NCBI RefSeq assembly: GCF_019795295.1 | Contig: NZ_JAIMCG010000019.1 | Coordinates: forward strand, 1-64,000 | Direction: 5' to 3' | From: Cupriavidus sp. AU9028 | GTDB taxonomy: Bacteria; Pseudomonadota; Gammaproteobacteria; Burkholderiales; Burkholderiaceae | Length of the DNA: 64,000 nt | Shown: positions 28,834 to 38,458 of the stretch, one piece after another | How positions within the stretch are numbered: the stretch's first letter is position 1 | Layout: every line of letters begins with the position of its first letter | Made by a program: the position numbers and the translations under genes | The notes under the pieces: generated by a model | Told to the model about the DNA's origin: nothing | The model's input: only the letters and a program-made list of their open reading frames with translations | The model's database searches: none

Positions 28834-30408
28834 ATGATCAAGCAAGCTCTCCTCTCCGTTTCCGACAAGACCGGCATCGTCGACTTTGCGCGCGAACTGC
28901 ATGCGCTCGGCGTGACGCTGCTGTCCACCGGCGGCACCGCCAGGCTGCTGGCCGAAGCTGGCCTGCCGGTGACCGAAGTGGCCGACTACACCGGCTTCCC
29001 GGAAATGCTCGACGGCCGCGTCAAGACGCTGCATCCCAAGGTGCACGGCGGCATCCTCGCGCGCCGCGACCTGCCCGAGCACATGGAAGCACTGGCCCGT
29101 CACGACATTCCGACCATCGACCTGCTGGTGGTGAACCTGTATCCGTTCCAGCAGACCGTCGCCAAGGATGACTGCACGCTGGCCGACGCCATCGAGAACA
29201 TCGATATCGGCGGCCCGACCATGCTGCGCTCGGCGGCGAAGAACCACCGGGACGTGACCGTGGTGGTCGATCCCGCCGACTACGCCGTGGTGCTGGACGA
29301 GATGCGCGCCAACGGCAATGCGGTCGGCTACGACACCAATTTCCGCCTGGCGACCAAGGTGTTCGCCCACACCGCGCAGTACGACGGCGCGATCACCAAC
29401 TACCTGACCAGCCTGGGCAGCGACAAGTCGCACCAGGGCCGCAGCGCCTATCCGCAAACGCTGAACCTGGCCTTCGAGCAGGTGCAGCAGATGCGCTACG
29501 GCGAGAACCCGCACCAGTCGGCGGCGTTCTATCGCGACCTGAAGCGTGTGGACGGTGCCCTCGCCAACTACGTGCAGCTGCAGGGCAAGGAACTGTCGTA
29601 CAACAACATCGCGGACGCGGATGCGGCGTGGGAGTGCGTCAAGTCCTTCTCCGCGGCGGACGGCGCGGCGTGCGTCATCATCAAGCACGCCAACCCCTGT
29701 GGCGTGGCGCTCGGCGCCAATGCGCTGGAAGCCTATGACAAGGCGTTCAAGACCGATTCGACCTCGGCCTTCGGCGGCATCATTGCCTTCAACGTCGAGC
29801 TCGACGGCGCGGCGGCGCAGGCCGTGGCAAAGCAGTTCGTCGAGGTGCTGATCGCGCCGTCGTTCACGGCGCAGGCGCGCGAAGTGTTCGCCGCCAAGCA
29901 GAACGTGCGGCTGCTGGAAATCCCGCTGGGCAACGGCGTCAACCAGTTCGACTTCAAGCGCGTCGGCGGCGGCCTGCTGGTGCAGAGCCCCGACGCCAAG
30001 AACGTGCAGCCGGGCGAGCTGCGCGTGGTGACCAAGCGTCATCCGACGCCCGGGGAGATGAGCGACCTGATGTTCGCCTGGCGCGTGGCCAAGTTCGTCA
30101 AGTCCAATGCCATCGTGTTCTGCGGCGGCGGCATGACGCTTGGCGTCGGCGCCGGCCAGATGAGCCGCGTGGATTCGGCGCGCATCGCCAGCATCAAGGC
30201 CCAGAATGCCGGTCTCACCCTGGCCGGCTCGGCGGTGGCCTCGGATGCGTTCTTCCCGTTCCGCGACGGCCTGGACGTGGTGGTCGATGCCGGCGCAACC
30301 TGCGTGATCCAGCCCGGCGGCTCGGTGCGCGACGATGAAGTCATCGCGGCAGCCGACGAGCGCAATATCGCGATGGTGCTAACCGGCACCCGGCACTTCC
30401 GGCATTGA
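28834..30408 (+). CDS. purH: Bifunctional AICAR formyltransferase/IMP cyclohydrolase
   Basis: PurH catalyses the last two steps of IMP synthesis. The 524-residue protein has an N-terminal methylglyoxal-synthase-like cyclohydrolase domain (about 1-200, with [11 protein letters not shown] and [15 protein letters not shown]) and a C-terminal AICAR transformylase domain (about 200-524, with the catalytic-region KHANPCGVA). The ATG at 28834 gives the conserved [14 protein letters not shown] start. Longer frames run back into fis. The 3' spacer carries two palindromic repeats. Confidence 0.96.
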   Translation: MIKQALLSVSDKTGIVDFARELHALGVTLLSTGGTARLLAEAGLPVTEVADYTGFPEMLDGRVKTLHPKVHGGILARRDLPEHMEALARHDIPTIDLLVVNLYPFQQTVAKDDCTLADAIENIDIGGPTMLRSAAKNHRDVTVVVDPADYAVVLDEMRANGNAVGYDTNFRLATKVFAHTAQYDGAITNYLTSLGSDKSHQGRSAYPQTLNLAFEQVQQMRYGENPHQSAAFYRDLKRVDGALANYVQLQGKELSYNNIADADAAWECVKSFSAADGAACVIIKHANPCGVALGANALEAYDKAFKTDSTSAFGGIIAFNVELDGAAAQAVAKQFVEVLIAPSFTAQAREVFAAKQNVRLLEIPLGNGVNQFDFKRVGGGLLVQSPDAKNVQPGELRVVTKRHPTPGEMSDLMFAWRVAKFVKSNAIVFCGGGMTLGVGAGQMSRVDSARIASIKAQNAGLTLAGSAVASDAFFPFRDGLDVVVDAGATCVIQPGGSVRDDEVIAAADERNIAMVLTGTRHFRH

Positions 30409-30453
30409 GCGCCGCGGCGGCAGCGTCCGAGACGCCAGCTGCCAGGCCGGTTT

Positions 30454-30497
30454 GCTCCCCTCGCCCGCTTGCGGGAGAGGGGCCGAGGGAGAGGGCA
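30454..30497 (+). repeat. Palindromic intergenic repeat, copy 1
   Basis: This copy has a 26-base near-perfect palindrome at 30457-30482, of the form CCCCTC-GCCCGC-TT-GCGGG-AGAGGGG. A tail of GCCGAGGGAGAGGGC follows. It belongs to a family with copies at 30533, 54287, 59893 and 59966. Together with copy 2 it forms an inverted pair after purH. It resembles REP elements, which can act as transcript-stabilising hairpins. Confidence 0.75.
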
Positions 30498-30532
30498 GGC
30501 GGCGGTGGCCATGCCGCGCGGTCGGCAGACCA

Positions 30533-30573
30533 ACCCCTCTCCCCGGCCCTCTACCCTTGAAGGGGAGAGGGAG
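30533..30573 (-). repeat. Palindromic intergenic repeat, copy 2 (inverted)
   Basis: Read on the minus strand this is the same unit as copy 1: CCCTCTCCCC, a short centre, then a GAGGGCCGGGGAGAGGGG tail. Its palindrome is more degenerate (loop CTTCAAGGGT). It faces copy 1 across a 35-base spacer, between purH and ruvC. Confidence 0.7.
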
Positions 30574-30610
30574 GAAACCGGCAGCCCACCCACCGCTGCG
30601 CGTTTCCGCC

Positions 30611-30616
30611 TACACT
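30611..30616 (+). promoter_or_regulatory. -10-like element for ruvC
   Basis: TACACT lies 27 bases before the ruvC start. Similar CTACA-C/A-T hexamers precede ruvA and ruvB in this window, which supports a recurring form of -10 element. No obvious -35 element is present. Confidence 0.35.
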
Positions 30617-30643
30617 AGCCCATCCCCGGGCCCAACCTTCCCC

Positions 30644-31189
30644 ATGCGCATTCTCGGCATCGACCCCGGCCTTCGCACCACCGGCTTCGGCGTGGTCGAA
30701 AAGCACGGCAACCGTCTGGCCTATGTCGCCTCCGGCACCATCCGCAGCGACGGCAATGGCAGCCTGCCCGAGCGCCTGAAGACCCTGTACGACGGCATCG
30801 CCGAGGTCACGCGCACCTATGCCCCCGATTGCGCCGCGATCGAGAAGGTCTTCGTCAACGTCAATCCGCAATCGACGCTGCTGCTGGGCCAGGCGCGCGG
30901 TGCGGCGATCTGCGGCCTGGTCGGCCACGGGCTGCCGGTGTTCGAATACACCGCGCTGCAGCTGAAGGTGGCAGTGGTCGGCTATGGCCGCGCCACCAAG
31001 ACCCAGGTGCAGGAGATGGTCACGCGGCTGCTGGCCCTGCCCGGCCAGCCCGGACCCGATGCGGCCGATGCCCTGGGCGTGGCGATCTGCCATGCCAACG
31101 GCGGCGATACGCTGAGCACGCTCAGCGGGCTGGCGCCCGAACTGGCGCGCAAGGGCATCCGCCTGCGCCGTGGCCGGCTGGTCGGCTAG
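30644..31189 (+). CDS. ruvC: Crossover junction endodeoxyribonuclease RuvC
   Basis: RuvC resolves Holliday junctions as a dimer. The 181-residue protein shows the RNase H-like fold with the acidic catalytic residues in [10 protein letters not shown] (D7), AIEKVFVN and the C-terminal [14 protein letters not shown]. The start MRILGIDPG is conserved. It is separated from ruvAB by a glycerophosphodiester phosphodiesterase gene, whereas ruvC is often directly next to ruvA. Confidence 0.96.
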   Translation: MRILGIDPGLRTTGFGVVEKHGNRLAYVASGTIRSDGNGSLPERLKTLYDGIAEVTRTYAPDCAAIEKVFVNVNPQSTLLLGQARGAAICGLVGHGLPVFEYTALQLKVAVVGYGRATKTQVQEMVTRLLALPGQPGPDAADALGVAICHANGGDTLSTLSGLAPELARKGIRLRRGRLVG

Positions 31190-31220
31190 GCCCCTGCCGG
31201 TCTGTCCCTCGACCGCTGCA

Positions 31221-31253
31221 CGGTGACGAAGACGTCACCGGCTCGCTTACAAT
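31221..31253 (+). promoter_or_regulatory. Inverted repeat and -10 element before glpQ-like gene
   Basis: An 8-base perfect inverted repeat CGGTGACG-AAGA-CGTCACCG (31221-31240) is followed by TACAAT at 31248-31253. The repeat may be an operator over the -35 region or a U-less hairpin ending the ruvC transcript. Confidence 0.4.
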
Positions 31254-31280
31254 CGGGTCAGATCCGCTACTGGAGCCCCG

Positions 31281-32498
31281 ATGTCCCGCACTCCCTCGAT
31301 CCGGTCCGGCATGCGCCGGCGTCTTTTCCTGCTGCCCGGCGCCTGTGTTGCCGCGCTGCTGACCAGCTGCGCGATGGTGGGCCAGCAGCCGGCCCCGCCC
31401 GCACCTGCAGCGGAACCGGCCGCGACGGCGCCGGTTCCGGCGAAGCCGAAGGCCCTGGTGATTGGCCACCGCGGCGCCAGCGCGCTGCGCCCCGAACATA
31501 CGCTGGCGGCCTACGCCAAGGCGATCGAGGATGGCGCCGACCTGATCGAGCCCGATGTGGTGATGACCCGCGACGGGGTGCTGGTCGCGCGCCACGAGAA
31601 CGAAATCGGCGGCACCACCAACGTCTCGGCGCTGAAGCAGTTCGCCAGCCGCAAGCGCATCAAGGTAATCGACGGCAAGCGGCTGGAAGGCTGGTTCACC
31701 GAGGACTTCACGCTGGCCGAACTGAAGACGCTGCGGGCACGCGAGCGCATTCCCACGCTGCGCCCGTCCAACACCGAATACGACGACCGCCTCGAGATCC
31801 CGACCCTGGATGAGGTGCTGCGCCTGGCCGCCGACGCCTCGAAGCGCAGCGGCCGCACCGTGGGCGTCTACATCGAGACCAAGCACTCGAGCTACTTCCG
31901 CGGCATCGGCCTGCCGCTGGAGGAGGCGCTGCTGCGCGCGCTGCGTGCCAATGTGCATGCGCGCCAGGCACCGGTGTACCTGCAGTCCTTCGAAACCGCC
32001 AACCTGCGCATGCTGCGCCAGCAGATCGGCAAGTCGATGCCCAACGTCAAGCTGGTGCAGCTGATCGGCGGCGCCCGCAGCAAACCCGCCGACTGGGTGC
32101 TCGCCGGCGATACGCGCACCTACGCGGACATGGTGACGCCGCTGGGGCTGCGCGAGGTCGCCACCTACGCCGACGGCATCGGCCCCGAGCGCGGCCATGT
32201 GCTGCCGCGCAACGCGGCCGGTGCGATCGGCAAGCCGACCGCGCTGGTGGCCAATGCGCATGCGGCCGGGCTGGTGGTGCACCCCTACACGCTGCGGCCG
32301 GAAAACGCCTTCCTGCCGAAGAACCTGCGCGGCCCCGGCCCGGAGGACAAGCGCCACCCCGCCGGCATGATCGCCGAAGCGCGCGCGCTGCTCGACGCCG
32401 GCGTGGACGGCTTCTTCACCGACGATCCCGCGCTGGGACGGCGCGCGGTGGACGGCGCGGCAGCCAGCGGCAAGGGGGCGAGCAGCGCCGCGCGTTGA
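31281..32498 (+). CDS. glpQ: Glycerophosphodiester phosphodiesterase lipoprotein (GlpQ type)
   Basis: This 405-residue protein hydrolyses deacylated phospholipid head groups to glycerol-3-phosphate plus an alcohol. The N-terminus is a lipoprotein signal with lipobox LLTSC at about residues 26-30, then a Pro/Ala linker. The GDPD domain carries the catalytic start [14 protein letters not shown] and the metal-site segment [11 protein letters not shown], and it ends with [11 protein letters not shown]. It would be anchored in the envelope and matured by Lnt. It interrupts the ruvC-ruvAB grouping. Confidence 0.9.
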   Translation: MSRTPSIRSGMRRRLFLLPGACVAALLTSCAMVGQQPAPPAPAAEPAATAPVPAKPKALVIGHRGASALRPEHTLAAYAKAIEDGADLIEPDVVMTRDGVLVARHENEIGGTTNVSALKQFASRKRIKVIDGKRLEGWFTEDFTLAELKTLRARERIPTLRPSNTEYDDRLEIPTLDEVLRLAADASKRSGRTVGVYIETKHSSYFRGIGLPLEEALLRALRANVHARQAPVYLQSFETANLRMLRQQIGKSMPNVKLVQLIGGARSKPADWVLAGDTRTYADMVTPLGLREVATYADGIGPERGHVLPRNAAGAIGKPTALVANAHAAGLVVHPYTLRPENAFLPKNLRGPGPEDKRHPAGMIAEARALLDAGVDGFFTDDPALGRRAVDGAAASGKGASSAAR

Positions 32499-32523
32499 GC
32501 CCGTCGGGCCGCCCCCGCTGGGC

Positions 32524-32529
32524 TACACT
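32524..32529 (+). promoter_or_regulatory. -10-like element for ruvA
   Basis: TACACT lies about 60 bases before the ruvA start, in the 91-base spacer after the glpQ-like gene. It matches the hexamer seen before ruvC. Confidence 0.35.
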
Positions 32530-32589
32530 GCGGCCCTTGCGAACTTCAATCGGCCGTGCCCCTCGCGGGCGCGGCCTTCCTGCGCGAAC

Positions 32590-33171
32590 ATGATCGGACG
32601 TATTGCCGGCACCCTCATCGAGAAGAATCCTCCGCACCTGCTGGTCGACTGCCACGGCGTGGGCTACGAGGTGGACGTGCCGATGAGCACCTTCTACAAC
32701 CTGCCCGCGGTCGGCCAGCCGGTCACGCTGCTCACGCAGATGATCGTGCGCGAGGACGCGCACCTGCTGTTCGGCTTCGGTACCGCGACCGAGCGCAACA
32801 CGTTCCGCGAGCTGATCAAGATCACCGGCATCGGCGCGCGCATGGCGCTGGCCGTGCTGTCCGGCCTGTCGGTGACGGAGCTGGCCCAGGCGGTGACGCT
32901 GCAGGAAGCCGGCCGGCTCACGCGCATCCCGGGCATCGGCAAGAAGACCGCCGAGCGCCTGCTGCTCGAACTGAAGGGCAAGCTGGGAGCCGAGCTCGAT
33001 CTGCCGGCCGGCGCCGCACATCCGCACGACAGCGCGGCGGACATCCTCAACGCCCTGCTCGCGCTCGGCTACTCGGAGAAGGAAGCGGCCGCCGCCACGC
33101 GCCAGGTGCCTGCCGGCACCGGCGTCTCGGAAGGCATCAAGCTGGCCCTGAAGGCGCTCTCCAAGGGCTGA
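32590..33171 (+). CDS. ruvA: Holliday junction DNA helicase subunit RuvA
   Basis: RuvA binds four-way junctions and recruits RuvB for branch migration. The 193-residue protein has the N-terminal OB domain ([12 protein letters not shown]), two helix-hairpin-helix motifs ([10 protein letters not shown] and [13 protein letters not shown]), and the small C-terminal RuvB-binding domain ([15 protein letters not shown]). It has the standard family length. ruvB follows after 81 bases, with its own -10-like element. Confidence 0.96.
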   Translation: MIGRIAGTLIEKNPPHLLVDCHGVGYEVDVPMSTFYNLPAVGQPVTLLTQMIVREDAHLLFGFGTATERNTFRELIKITGIGARMALAVLSGLSVTELAQAVTLQEAGRLTRIPGIGKKTAERLLLELKGKLGAELDLPAGAAHPHDSAADILNALLALGYSEKEAAAATRQVPAGTGVSEGIKLALKALSKG

Positions 33172-33221
33172 GCGCCGCTGCGGCGCGGTTCCCCCTGACC
33201 CGCCCGCGGCGGCCGGTCGGC

Positions 33222-33227
33222 TACAAT
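33222..33227 (+). promoter_or_regulatory. -10-like element for ruvB
   Basis: TACAAT lies 26 bases before the ruvB start. It is the third member of the CTACANT series at ruvC, ruvA and ruvB, suggesting each gene can be transcribed separately. No LexA box was recognised here. Confidence 0.35.
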
Positions 33228-33252
33228 CGAGGCAGTCTTTTGCCCCTGCCTC

Positions 33253-34326
33253 ATGATCGAAACCGACAAGCTCGTCCCACACCGCCCGGAGCGCAACGAC
33301 CGGGTCATCGCCGCCACGCCGGCCTCCAGCAGCGAGGAGGCCTTCGAACGCGCGCTGCGGCCACGCCTGCTGGACGAATACGTCGGTCAGCAGAAGGTGC
33401 GCGACCAGCTCGACATCTTCATGCATGCGGCGCGCAACCGCCGCGAGGCGCTGGACCATGTGCTGCTGTTCGGCCCGCCGGGCCTGGGCAAGACCACGCT
33501 GGCCCATATCATCGCCCGGGAGATGGGCGTGAGCCTGCGCCAGACCTCGGGCCCGGTGCTGGAGCGCCCCGGCGACCTGGCGGCGCTGCTGACCAACCTG
33601 GAAGCCAACGACGTACTGTTCATCGACGAGATCCACCGGCTTTCGCCGGTCGTCGAGGAAATCCTGTACCCCGCGCTGGAGGACTACCAGATCGACATCA
33701 TGATCGGCGAAGGCCCGGCGGCACGCTCGGTCAAGCTCGATCTGCAACCGTTCACGCTGGTCGGCGCCACCACGCGCGCCGGCATGCTGACCAACCCGCT
33801 GCGCGACCGCTTCGGCATCGTGGCCCGGCTCGAGTTCTACAGCGCCGAGGAACTGGCCCGTATCGTCACGCGCTCAGCGCAGCTGCTGCACGCCCGCATC
33901 GATCCCCAGGGGGCGCTGGAGATTGCCCGCCGCTCGCGCGGCACGCCGCGCATCGCCAATCGCCTGCTGCGGCGTGTGCGCGACTACGCCGAGGTCAAGG
34001 GCGACGGCAACATTACGCGCGAGATCGCCGACGCCGCACTGGCAATGCTGGATGTAGACCGGGTCGGCTTCGACCTGATGGACCGCAAGCTGCTCGAGGC
34101 CATCCTGCACAAGTTCTCGGGCGGACCGGTCGGCGTCGACAACCTCGCCGCCGCCATCGGCGAGGAGCGCGATACCATCGAGGACGTACTGGAGCCCTAT
34201 CTGATCCAGCAGGGCTATCTGCAACGCACCCCGCGCGGCCGGGTGGCCACCGCGCTGGCATACCGGCATTTCGGCCTGGCGGCCCCGGGCGGGATGCAGG
34301 GGAGCATTCTTCCGGACGAAGGCTGA
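33253..34326 (+). CDS. ruvB: Holliday junction DNA helicase motor RuvB
   Basis: RuvB is the hexameric AAA+ motor of branch migration. The 357-residue protein has Walker A GPPGLGKT at 74-81, Walker B LFIDEIH at about 122-128, the sensor-1 region [18 protein letters not shown], and a C-terminal winged helix containing RTPRGRVAT. Its length is normal, with about ten extra residues at each end. It ends the recombination block before the accessory ankyrin gene. Confidence 0.97.
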   Translation: MIETDKLVPHRPERNDRVIAATPASSSEEAFERALRPRLLDEYVGQQKVRDQLDIFMHAARNRREALDHVLLFGPPGLGKTTLAHIIAREMGVSLRQTSGPVLERPGDLAALLTNLEANDVLFIDEIHRLSPVVEEILYPALEDYQIDIMIGEGPAARSVKLDLQPFTLVGATTRAGMLTNPLRDRFGIVARLEFYSAEELARIVTRSAQLLHARIDPQGALEIARRSRGTPRIANRLLRRVRDYAEVKGDGNITREIADAALAMLDVDRVGFDLMDRKLLEAILHKFSGGPVGVDNLAAAIGEERDTIEDVLEPYLIQQGYLQRTPRGRVATALAYRHFGLAAPGGMQGSILPDEG

Positions 34327-34448
34327 AGCTCGCCATGCCGGTGCGCATGCCGGGGCGGTTCAGGAACGGTGCTCCCGCGCAATATTGCTAAAGGCGCGCG
34401 CGCATGGGCGGACAAAATCGGACCTTCCCCTATTCCGGAGTCCGCAAC

Positions 34449-35657
34449 ATGTTCGTGCATCAAGCCGGTACCCCCGCCCCGCAAGCCCCCATCAATGGCC
34501 GCAATTGCGGACCGGAACTGATCGCTGCCGTGCGGGAGGGGCGGCGCCATGACATCGAGCGGCTGCTTCATCAGTCCCCGGCCAGCGTGCAGTACCAGGA
34601 CAACCACCTGAATACGGCCCTGCATCACGCGATCCTCGAGGGCCGCAGCTACGGCACGATCAAGCTGCTGCTGGGAAGCAATGCCAATCCCGGCGTCCGT
34701 AACGCGGACGGCGATACCTGCATGCACCTCGCTTTCGCACGCCGCCCCGTCTTGGGACAACTGCCAATCCTGCTGCTCGCCGGCACATGGAACGAGGAAG
34801 GGCTGGGCCTGGGCGCCATCGAACTGGAAAACCGCAGGGGCAAGACCGCGATCGACGAGGCGCGTGACTGCCGCGGCCAGGTGTTCCCGGGCTACATGGA
34901 AGCGGTGATGATGACCGAGGCAAGGCTGCGCGAAAGGAAGCGGGCGCTGACCGGCCAGCTTCGGCAAGCGATCCGGACCGATGACCCCTGTGCCGCGCGG
35001 GCAGCAATGGCACGGCTGCACTGGCCTTTCGACCTGCCCGTTGGCGAGAACGGCGACGTCCCGCTGATGGAGGCGGTCCGCCTGGGCGCGGACCGGGTTG
35101 CGGCCTGCCTGATCGGCGCCGCGAAAGAGGCGGGCGTGGCGACTCGCGTGCTCAATCGCAAGGATCGAAGCGGAGAATCGACGCCGCTGGCGTGGGCAGT
35201 ACGCGCGGGCAGGGAAGAACTCGTGGAAGCGCTGCTGATCAACGGTGCGGCACCGAACGTCGTCGTGGTGGACGGCTACACCGCCCTGCACATTGCCGTA
35301 CAGGAAAAGCACGCGAAGATCGTCCAGCTGCTGTTGAACTACGGCGCCGATCCCAACGTGCACGCTTCGTCGGAGCGCAATACCCCGCTGATCCTCGCTA
35401 CAAAAGGGGCATTGACCGACATTGCGCAACAGTTGCTCGACCACGGCGCGAGGACCGATGCCAAGGACACGCACGGCTGCGATGCCACCGTCTATGCGGC
35501 GCAAGGGGGCCACATCAAACTCGCGTTCAAGCTGAGCCGAGCGCAACAGCTGGACGTCGAGGATCCGGCTGCCGCTTCGCAGGACGAGCGCAAGCCGCGC
35601 GGCTTCCGCCACCCGCCACGCCGGGCAGCGTTCCTGGCGTGCTGCGCGATCGTATAG
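34449..35657 (+). CDS. Ankyrin-repeat protein with basic, Cys-terminal tail
   Basis: This 402-residue protein has six or seven ankyrin repeats. Clear units are NTALHHAILEGRSYGTIKLL, STPLAWAVRAGREELVEALL, YTALHIAVQEKHAKIVQLLL and NTPLILATKGALTDIAQQLL. The start at 34449 was chosen because GGAG at 34437-34440 is 8 bases upstream; an ATG at 34404 lacks this. The C-terminus has a basic tract RKPRGFRHPPRR (381-392), then AAFLA and CCAIV (398-402). C399-A-I-V has the form of a CaaX prenylation box, as in Legionella AnkB. No signal peptide is visible. A host-targeted effector role is inference only. Confidence 0.85.
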   Translation: MFVHQAGTPAPQAPINGRNCGPELIAAVREGRRHDIERLLHQSPASVQYQDNHLNTALHHAILEGRSYGTIKLLLGSNANPGVRNADGDTCMHLAFARRPVLGQLPILLLAGTWNEEGLGLGAIELENRRGKTAIDEARDCRGQVFPGYMEAVMMTEARLRERKRALTGQLRQAIRTDDPCAARAAMARLHWPFDLPVGENGDVPLMEAVRLGADRVAACLIGAAKEAGVATRVLNRKDRSGESTPLAWAVRAGREELVEALLINGAAPNVVVVDGYTALHIAVQEKHAKIVQLLLNYGADPNVHASSERNTPLILATKGALTDIAQQLLDHGARTDAKDTHGCDATVYAAQGGHIKLAFKLSRAQQLDVEDPAAASQDERKPRGFRHPPRRAAFLACCAIV

Positions 35658-35723
35658 GGTGCACCGGTCGACGCCCCCTCCCATGCGCCTGGCACGGGCA
35701 AGGCGCGCCCCTCGTCGCGCTGG

Positions 35724-35729
35724 CATAAT
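35724..35729 (+). promoter_or_regulatory. -10-like element for the queuosine-precursor transporter gene
   Basis: CATAAT in the context TGGCATAATCCGCCG lies 24 bases before the gene start. The form is very close to the TATAATCCGCC element at 39756. Confidence 0.4.
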
Positions 35730-35753
35730 CCGCCGAAACTCTCAGGGAACCTC

Positions 35754-36488
35754 ATGTCCGAGCCTTCGGTAGCCGGCGCGTCCTCCGGACACGTCGGGCG
35801 CGTCTATCGCTACTACGACCTGGTGATGGTCGCCTTCGTCACCGTGCTGCTGTGTTCCAACCTGATCGGCGCGGCCAAGGCGGCGCAGGTCGACGTGCCC
35901 TGGGTGGGTCCCGTCACCTTTGGCGCCGCGGTGCTGTTCTTCCCCATCTCGTATGTGTTCAGCGACGTACTGACCGAGGTCTACGGCTACGGCCGTGACC
36001 GGCGCGTGGTGTGGGCCGGCTTTGCCGCGCTGGCCTTCGCGACGCTGATGAGCGTGGTGGTGCTCGGCATGCCGGTCGCGCCCTTCATGGCCGACTATCA
36101 GAAGAGCCTCGAGGACGTATTTGGCAACACCTGGCGCATTGCACTCGGTTCGCTGCTGGCTTTTTGCTGCGGCAGCTTCACCAACAGCTACGTGCTGGCG
36201 CGAATGAAGATCTGGACGCGCGGGCGCTGGCTATGGACGCGCACCATCGGTTCGACCATGGCCGGCGAGCTGGTCGACTCGTCGCTGTTCTATGTGATCG
36301 CGTTCTACGGCATCTGGCCGCTCGAACAGGTGGTGCAGGTGGCGGTTGCGCAGTACGTGATCAAGACCGGCTGGGAGGTCGTGATGACGCCGCTGACCTA
36401 TCGCGTGGTGGCCTTCCTCAAGCGCGCCGAGAACGAGGACTGGTACGACCACAACACCGACTTCAATCCGTTCCGGCTGCGGGTATGA
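35754..36488 (+). CDS. yhhQ: Queuosine precursor transporter (YhhQ/VUT family)
   Basis: This 244-residue inner-membrane protein matches the YhhQ/DUF165 family, which imports the 7-cyano-7-deazaguanine class of queuosine precursors. About six hydrophobic segments are visible, with the family segments VLLCSNLIGAAK, FPISYVFSDVLTEVYGYG and STMAGELVDSSLFY. Its length is typical. It converges with the leftward phosphatase gene, with a hairpin between. Confidence 0.9.
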   Translation: MSEPSVAGASSGHVGRVYRYYDLVMVAFVTVLLCSNLIGAAKAAQVDVPWVGPVTFGAAVLFFPISYVFSDVLTEVYGYGRDRRVVWAGFAALAFATLMSVVVLGMPVAPFMADYQKSLEDVFGNTWRIALGSLLAFCCGSFTNSYVLARMKIWTRGRWLWTRTIGSTMAGELVDSSLFYVIAFYGIWPLEQVVQVAVAQYVIKTGWEVVMTPLTYRVVAFLKRAENEDWYDHNTDFNPFRLRV

Positions 36489-36496
36489 CGGGACCA

Positions 36497-36516
36497 GGGG
36501 GCGGCAACGCCGCCCC
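36497..36516. terminator. GC hairpin between yhhQ and the phosphatase gene
   Basis: GGGGCGGC and GCCGCCCC form an 8-base-pair stem around AAC between two convergent genes. There is no proper U-tract on either side, so termination would be weak. Confidence 0.3.
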
Positions 36517-36539
36517 TTCGCCCCGGCAGGGTCGCGGGT

Positions 36540-37214
36540 TCAGGGCACGCGCCGATCGACCTCGTCCAGTGTCACGGCCTGCAGATGGGAAACGTCCGCC
36601 CACTGGGAAACCGTCAGCCGCTGGCCATCGCAACGCAGCCGGTTGATGCCGGCATTGAGCAGCGCGTGCTCGCGCGGCGCCTCCAGCGTCATGCCGGTGG
36701 CCTCCCGGTAGAGGCAGTCGAGCACGCCGCCGTGCGTCACCAGCGCGATGCGCTCGCCGGGATGGCGGCGCACCAGCGCCAGCACCGCCTCGACCGCGCG
36801 CTCGTGAAAGCCGTGCAGCGATTCGCCCTGCTCCGGTGCCCAGCCTGGCACCCGTGCCTGCCAGCAGGCGAAGTCCTCGGCGCGGCGCTCGGCCACCTCC
36901 GCGTACGTCATCCCTTCCAGCACGCCATAGCAGCGCTCGCGCAGCCGCGGCTCGGCGCGCACCGTCAGCCCGGTCAGTTGCGCCAGGGGCGCGGCGGTCT
37001 GCATCGTCCGCGACAGGTCGCTCGCATAGATCGCATCGATCGGCTCGCCGGCCAGCGTGTCGGCCAGCGCCCCGGCCTGCGCCTGCCCCAGCGCGTTCAG
37101 CGGGATATCGAGCTGGCCCTGCAGCCGGCGCTCGCGGTTCCAGGCCGTTTCGCCGTGTCGGATCACGATCAGATGGGTGATGGCCAGCGACTGCGGCCCG
37201 GGCGTTGACATCAT
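36540..37214 (-). CDS. Histidine phosphatase family protein (phosphoglycerate-mutase-like)
   Basis: This 224-residue protein belongs to the histidine phosphatase superfamily. The catalytic motif is IRHGETAWNRE near residues 18-28. SDLSRTMQTA and VTHGGVLDCLYRE supply the second Arg and His. It resembles GpmB/CobC-type phosphatases, and the substrate cannot be fixed. It is the last gene of the leftward tyrS-dtd-PEBP-phosphatase run, 60 bases after the PEBP gene. Either of two adjacent ATG codons could be the start. Confidence 0.87.
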   Translation of the reverse strand: MMSTPGPQSLAITHLIVIRHGETAWNRERRLQGQLDIPLNALGQAQAGALADTLAGEPIDAIYASDLSRTMQTAAPLAQLTGLTVRAEPRLRERCYGVLEGMTYAEVAERRAEDFACWQARVPGWAPEQGESLHGFHERAVEAVLALVRRHPGERIALVTHGGVLDCLYREATGMTLEAPREHALLNAGINRLRCDGQRLTVSQWADVSHLQAVTLDEVDRRVP

Positions 37215-37274
37215 GCCGATTCCTTGCGCGCGCCGGGTGCGCGCCCTGTTGCGTTGTTGTGTGGTCCGGCTTGA

Positions 37275-37934
37275 TCAGCCGGCCTGGGCGGCAACCAGCC
37301 GCGGATTCAACGTGTAGGTGCCAGTCACGCTCGCCTGGGCCAGCACATGGCCCTGCATCGCGTCACGGACCTGCTGGCCGGTGAACTTGCCTTCGATCGG
37401 CAGCCGGTCGATATCCAGCGCATACACGGTGAAGACGTAGTGGTGGATGATCGAGTCGTTCCACGGCGGGCAGGGGCCGTCGTAGCCGTAGTAGTCCCCG
37501 CCCATGTCCTTGTCGCCGGCGAACCAGCTGGTGTAGTCGTTGATGCCATGGCGCAGCCCGCCCGCCGCGGCGGTGCCGCCGGTTGCTTCCGGCCCCGGCT
37601 TGCCTCGGGCGATCACGCCATCGCTGTGCGAGCCGGCCGAAATGGTGGTCAGGCCGGGCGGCAGGTCGATCAGCACCCAATGGAAGAAGTCCACGCGCGG
37701 CAGGTCGGCCGGCACCTCGCGGCCTTCCTGGTTGACGTCGTCGCCGCGGCTTGGCACGTCGCGGTCGTGGCAGATCAGCACGAACGAACGGGTCTCCTCC
37801 GGGGCGCCCTCCCAATGCAGATCGGGATTGCGGTTCGCAGACAGCGCGACGTGGTTCGCTGCGTCCGGCACGGCGAAGGCGAATTCGCCCGGAATCGGCG
37901 CCATGTCGGCGAAGGCATTGGTCCAGAGTTTCAT
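37275..37934 (-). CDS. YbhB/YbcL (PEBP) family protein
   Basis: This 219-residue protein matches the bacterial phosphatidylethanolamine-binding-protein-like family. Family segments are SANRNPDLHWEGAPEETRSFVLICHDRDVP, FFHWVLIDLPP and YDGPCPPWNDSIIHHYVFTVYALD, covering the ligand pocket with Asp and His residues. The start at 37934 was chosen over a longer frame to 38042 because AAGGAG stands 7 bases upstream. No signal peptide is visible. The physiological role of this family is uncertain. Confidence 0.87.
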   Translation of the reverse strand: MKLWTNAFADMAPIPGEFAFAVPDAANHVALSANRNPDLHWEGAPEETRSFVLICHDRDVPSRGDDVNQEGREVPADLPRVDFFHWVLIDLPPGLTTISAGSHSDGVIARGKPGPEATGGTAAAGGLRHGINDYTSWFAGDKDMGGDYYGYDGPCPPWNDSIIHHYVFTVYALDIDRLPIEGKFTGQQVRDAMQGHVLAQASVTGTYTLNPRLVAAQAG

Positions 37935-37968
37935 GCTTGGCTCCTTGCGCTGTTGGGTTTCTGTTACT

Positions 37969-38454
37969 TCAGGCGGCCCCGCGCTCGCGTCCGGCCGCGG
38001 GAGGCACCCGCAGCCAGAACGTGACAGGACCGTCATTGACAAGGCTGACCTGCATCATCGCGCCGAATTCCCCGGTCTGCACCACAGGATGCGTCTGGCG
38101 GGCGCGGGTGACGAAGTGGTCGTACAGGCGGCGGCCCGTCTCCGGGTCGGCCGCGGGCGTGAAGCTGGGACGCGTGCCGCTGTTGGTGTCCGCCGCCAGC
38201 GTGAACTGCGACACCAGCAGCAGACCGCCTGCGGTGCCGTTGCCGTCGATGTCGCGCACCGGCAGGTTCATCCTGCCATTGGCGTCGCTGAACACCCGGT
38301 AGCCGAGCAGCCTGGCCAGCAGACGCTCCGCCTCGGCCTCGCTGTCGCCGCGCTCGGCACAGACCAGCGCCAGCAGCCCGGCGCCGATCTCGCCGGTGAC
38401 GCGCTCGCCGACGGTGACACTGGCGCGCGCCACGCGCTGGATCAGGGCGATCAT
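37969..38454 (-). CDS. dtd: D-aminoacyl-tRNA deacylase
   Basis: Dtd hydrolyses D-aminoacyl-tRNAs and glycyl-tRNA-Ala, recycling mischarged tRNA. The 161-residue protein has the conserved start [13 protein letters not shown], the active-site segment [10 protein letters not shown], and the cis-Pro cross-subunit motif region NSGTRPSF. A short Ala/Arg-rich tail is extra. It begins 4 bases after tyrS, a fitting partner because TyrRS can charge D-Tyr. Confidence 0.95.
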   Translation of the reverse strand: MIALIQRVARASVTVGERVTGEIGAGLLALVCAERGDSEAEAERLLARLLGYRVFSDANGRMNLPVRDIDGNGTAGGLLLVSQFTLAADTNSGTRPSFTPAADPETGRRLYDHFVTRARQTHPVVQTGEFGAMMQVSLVNDGPVTFWLRVPPAAGRERGAA

Positions 38455-38458
38455 CGGC

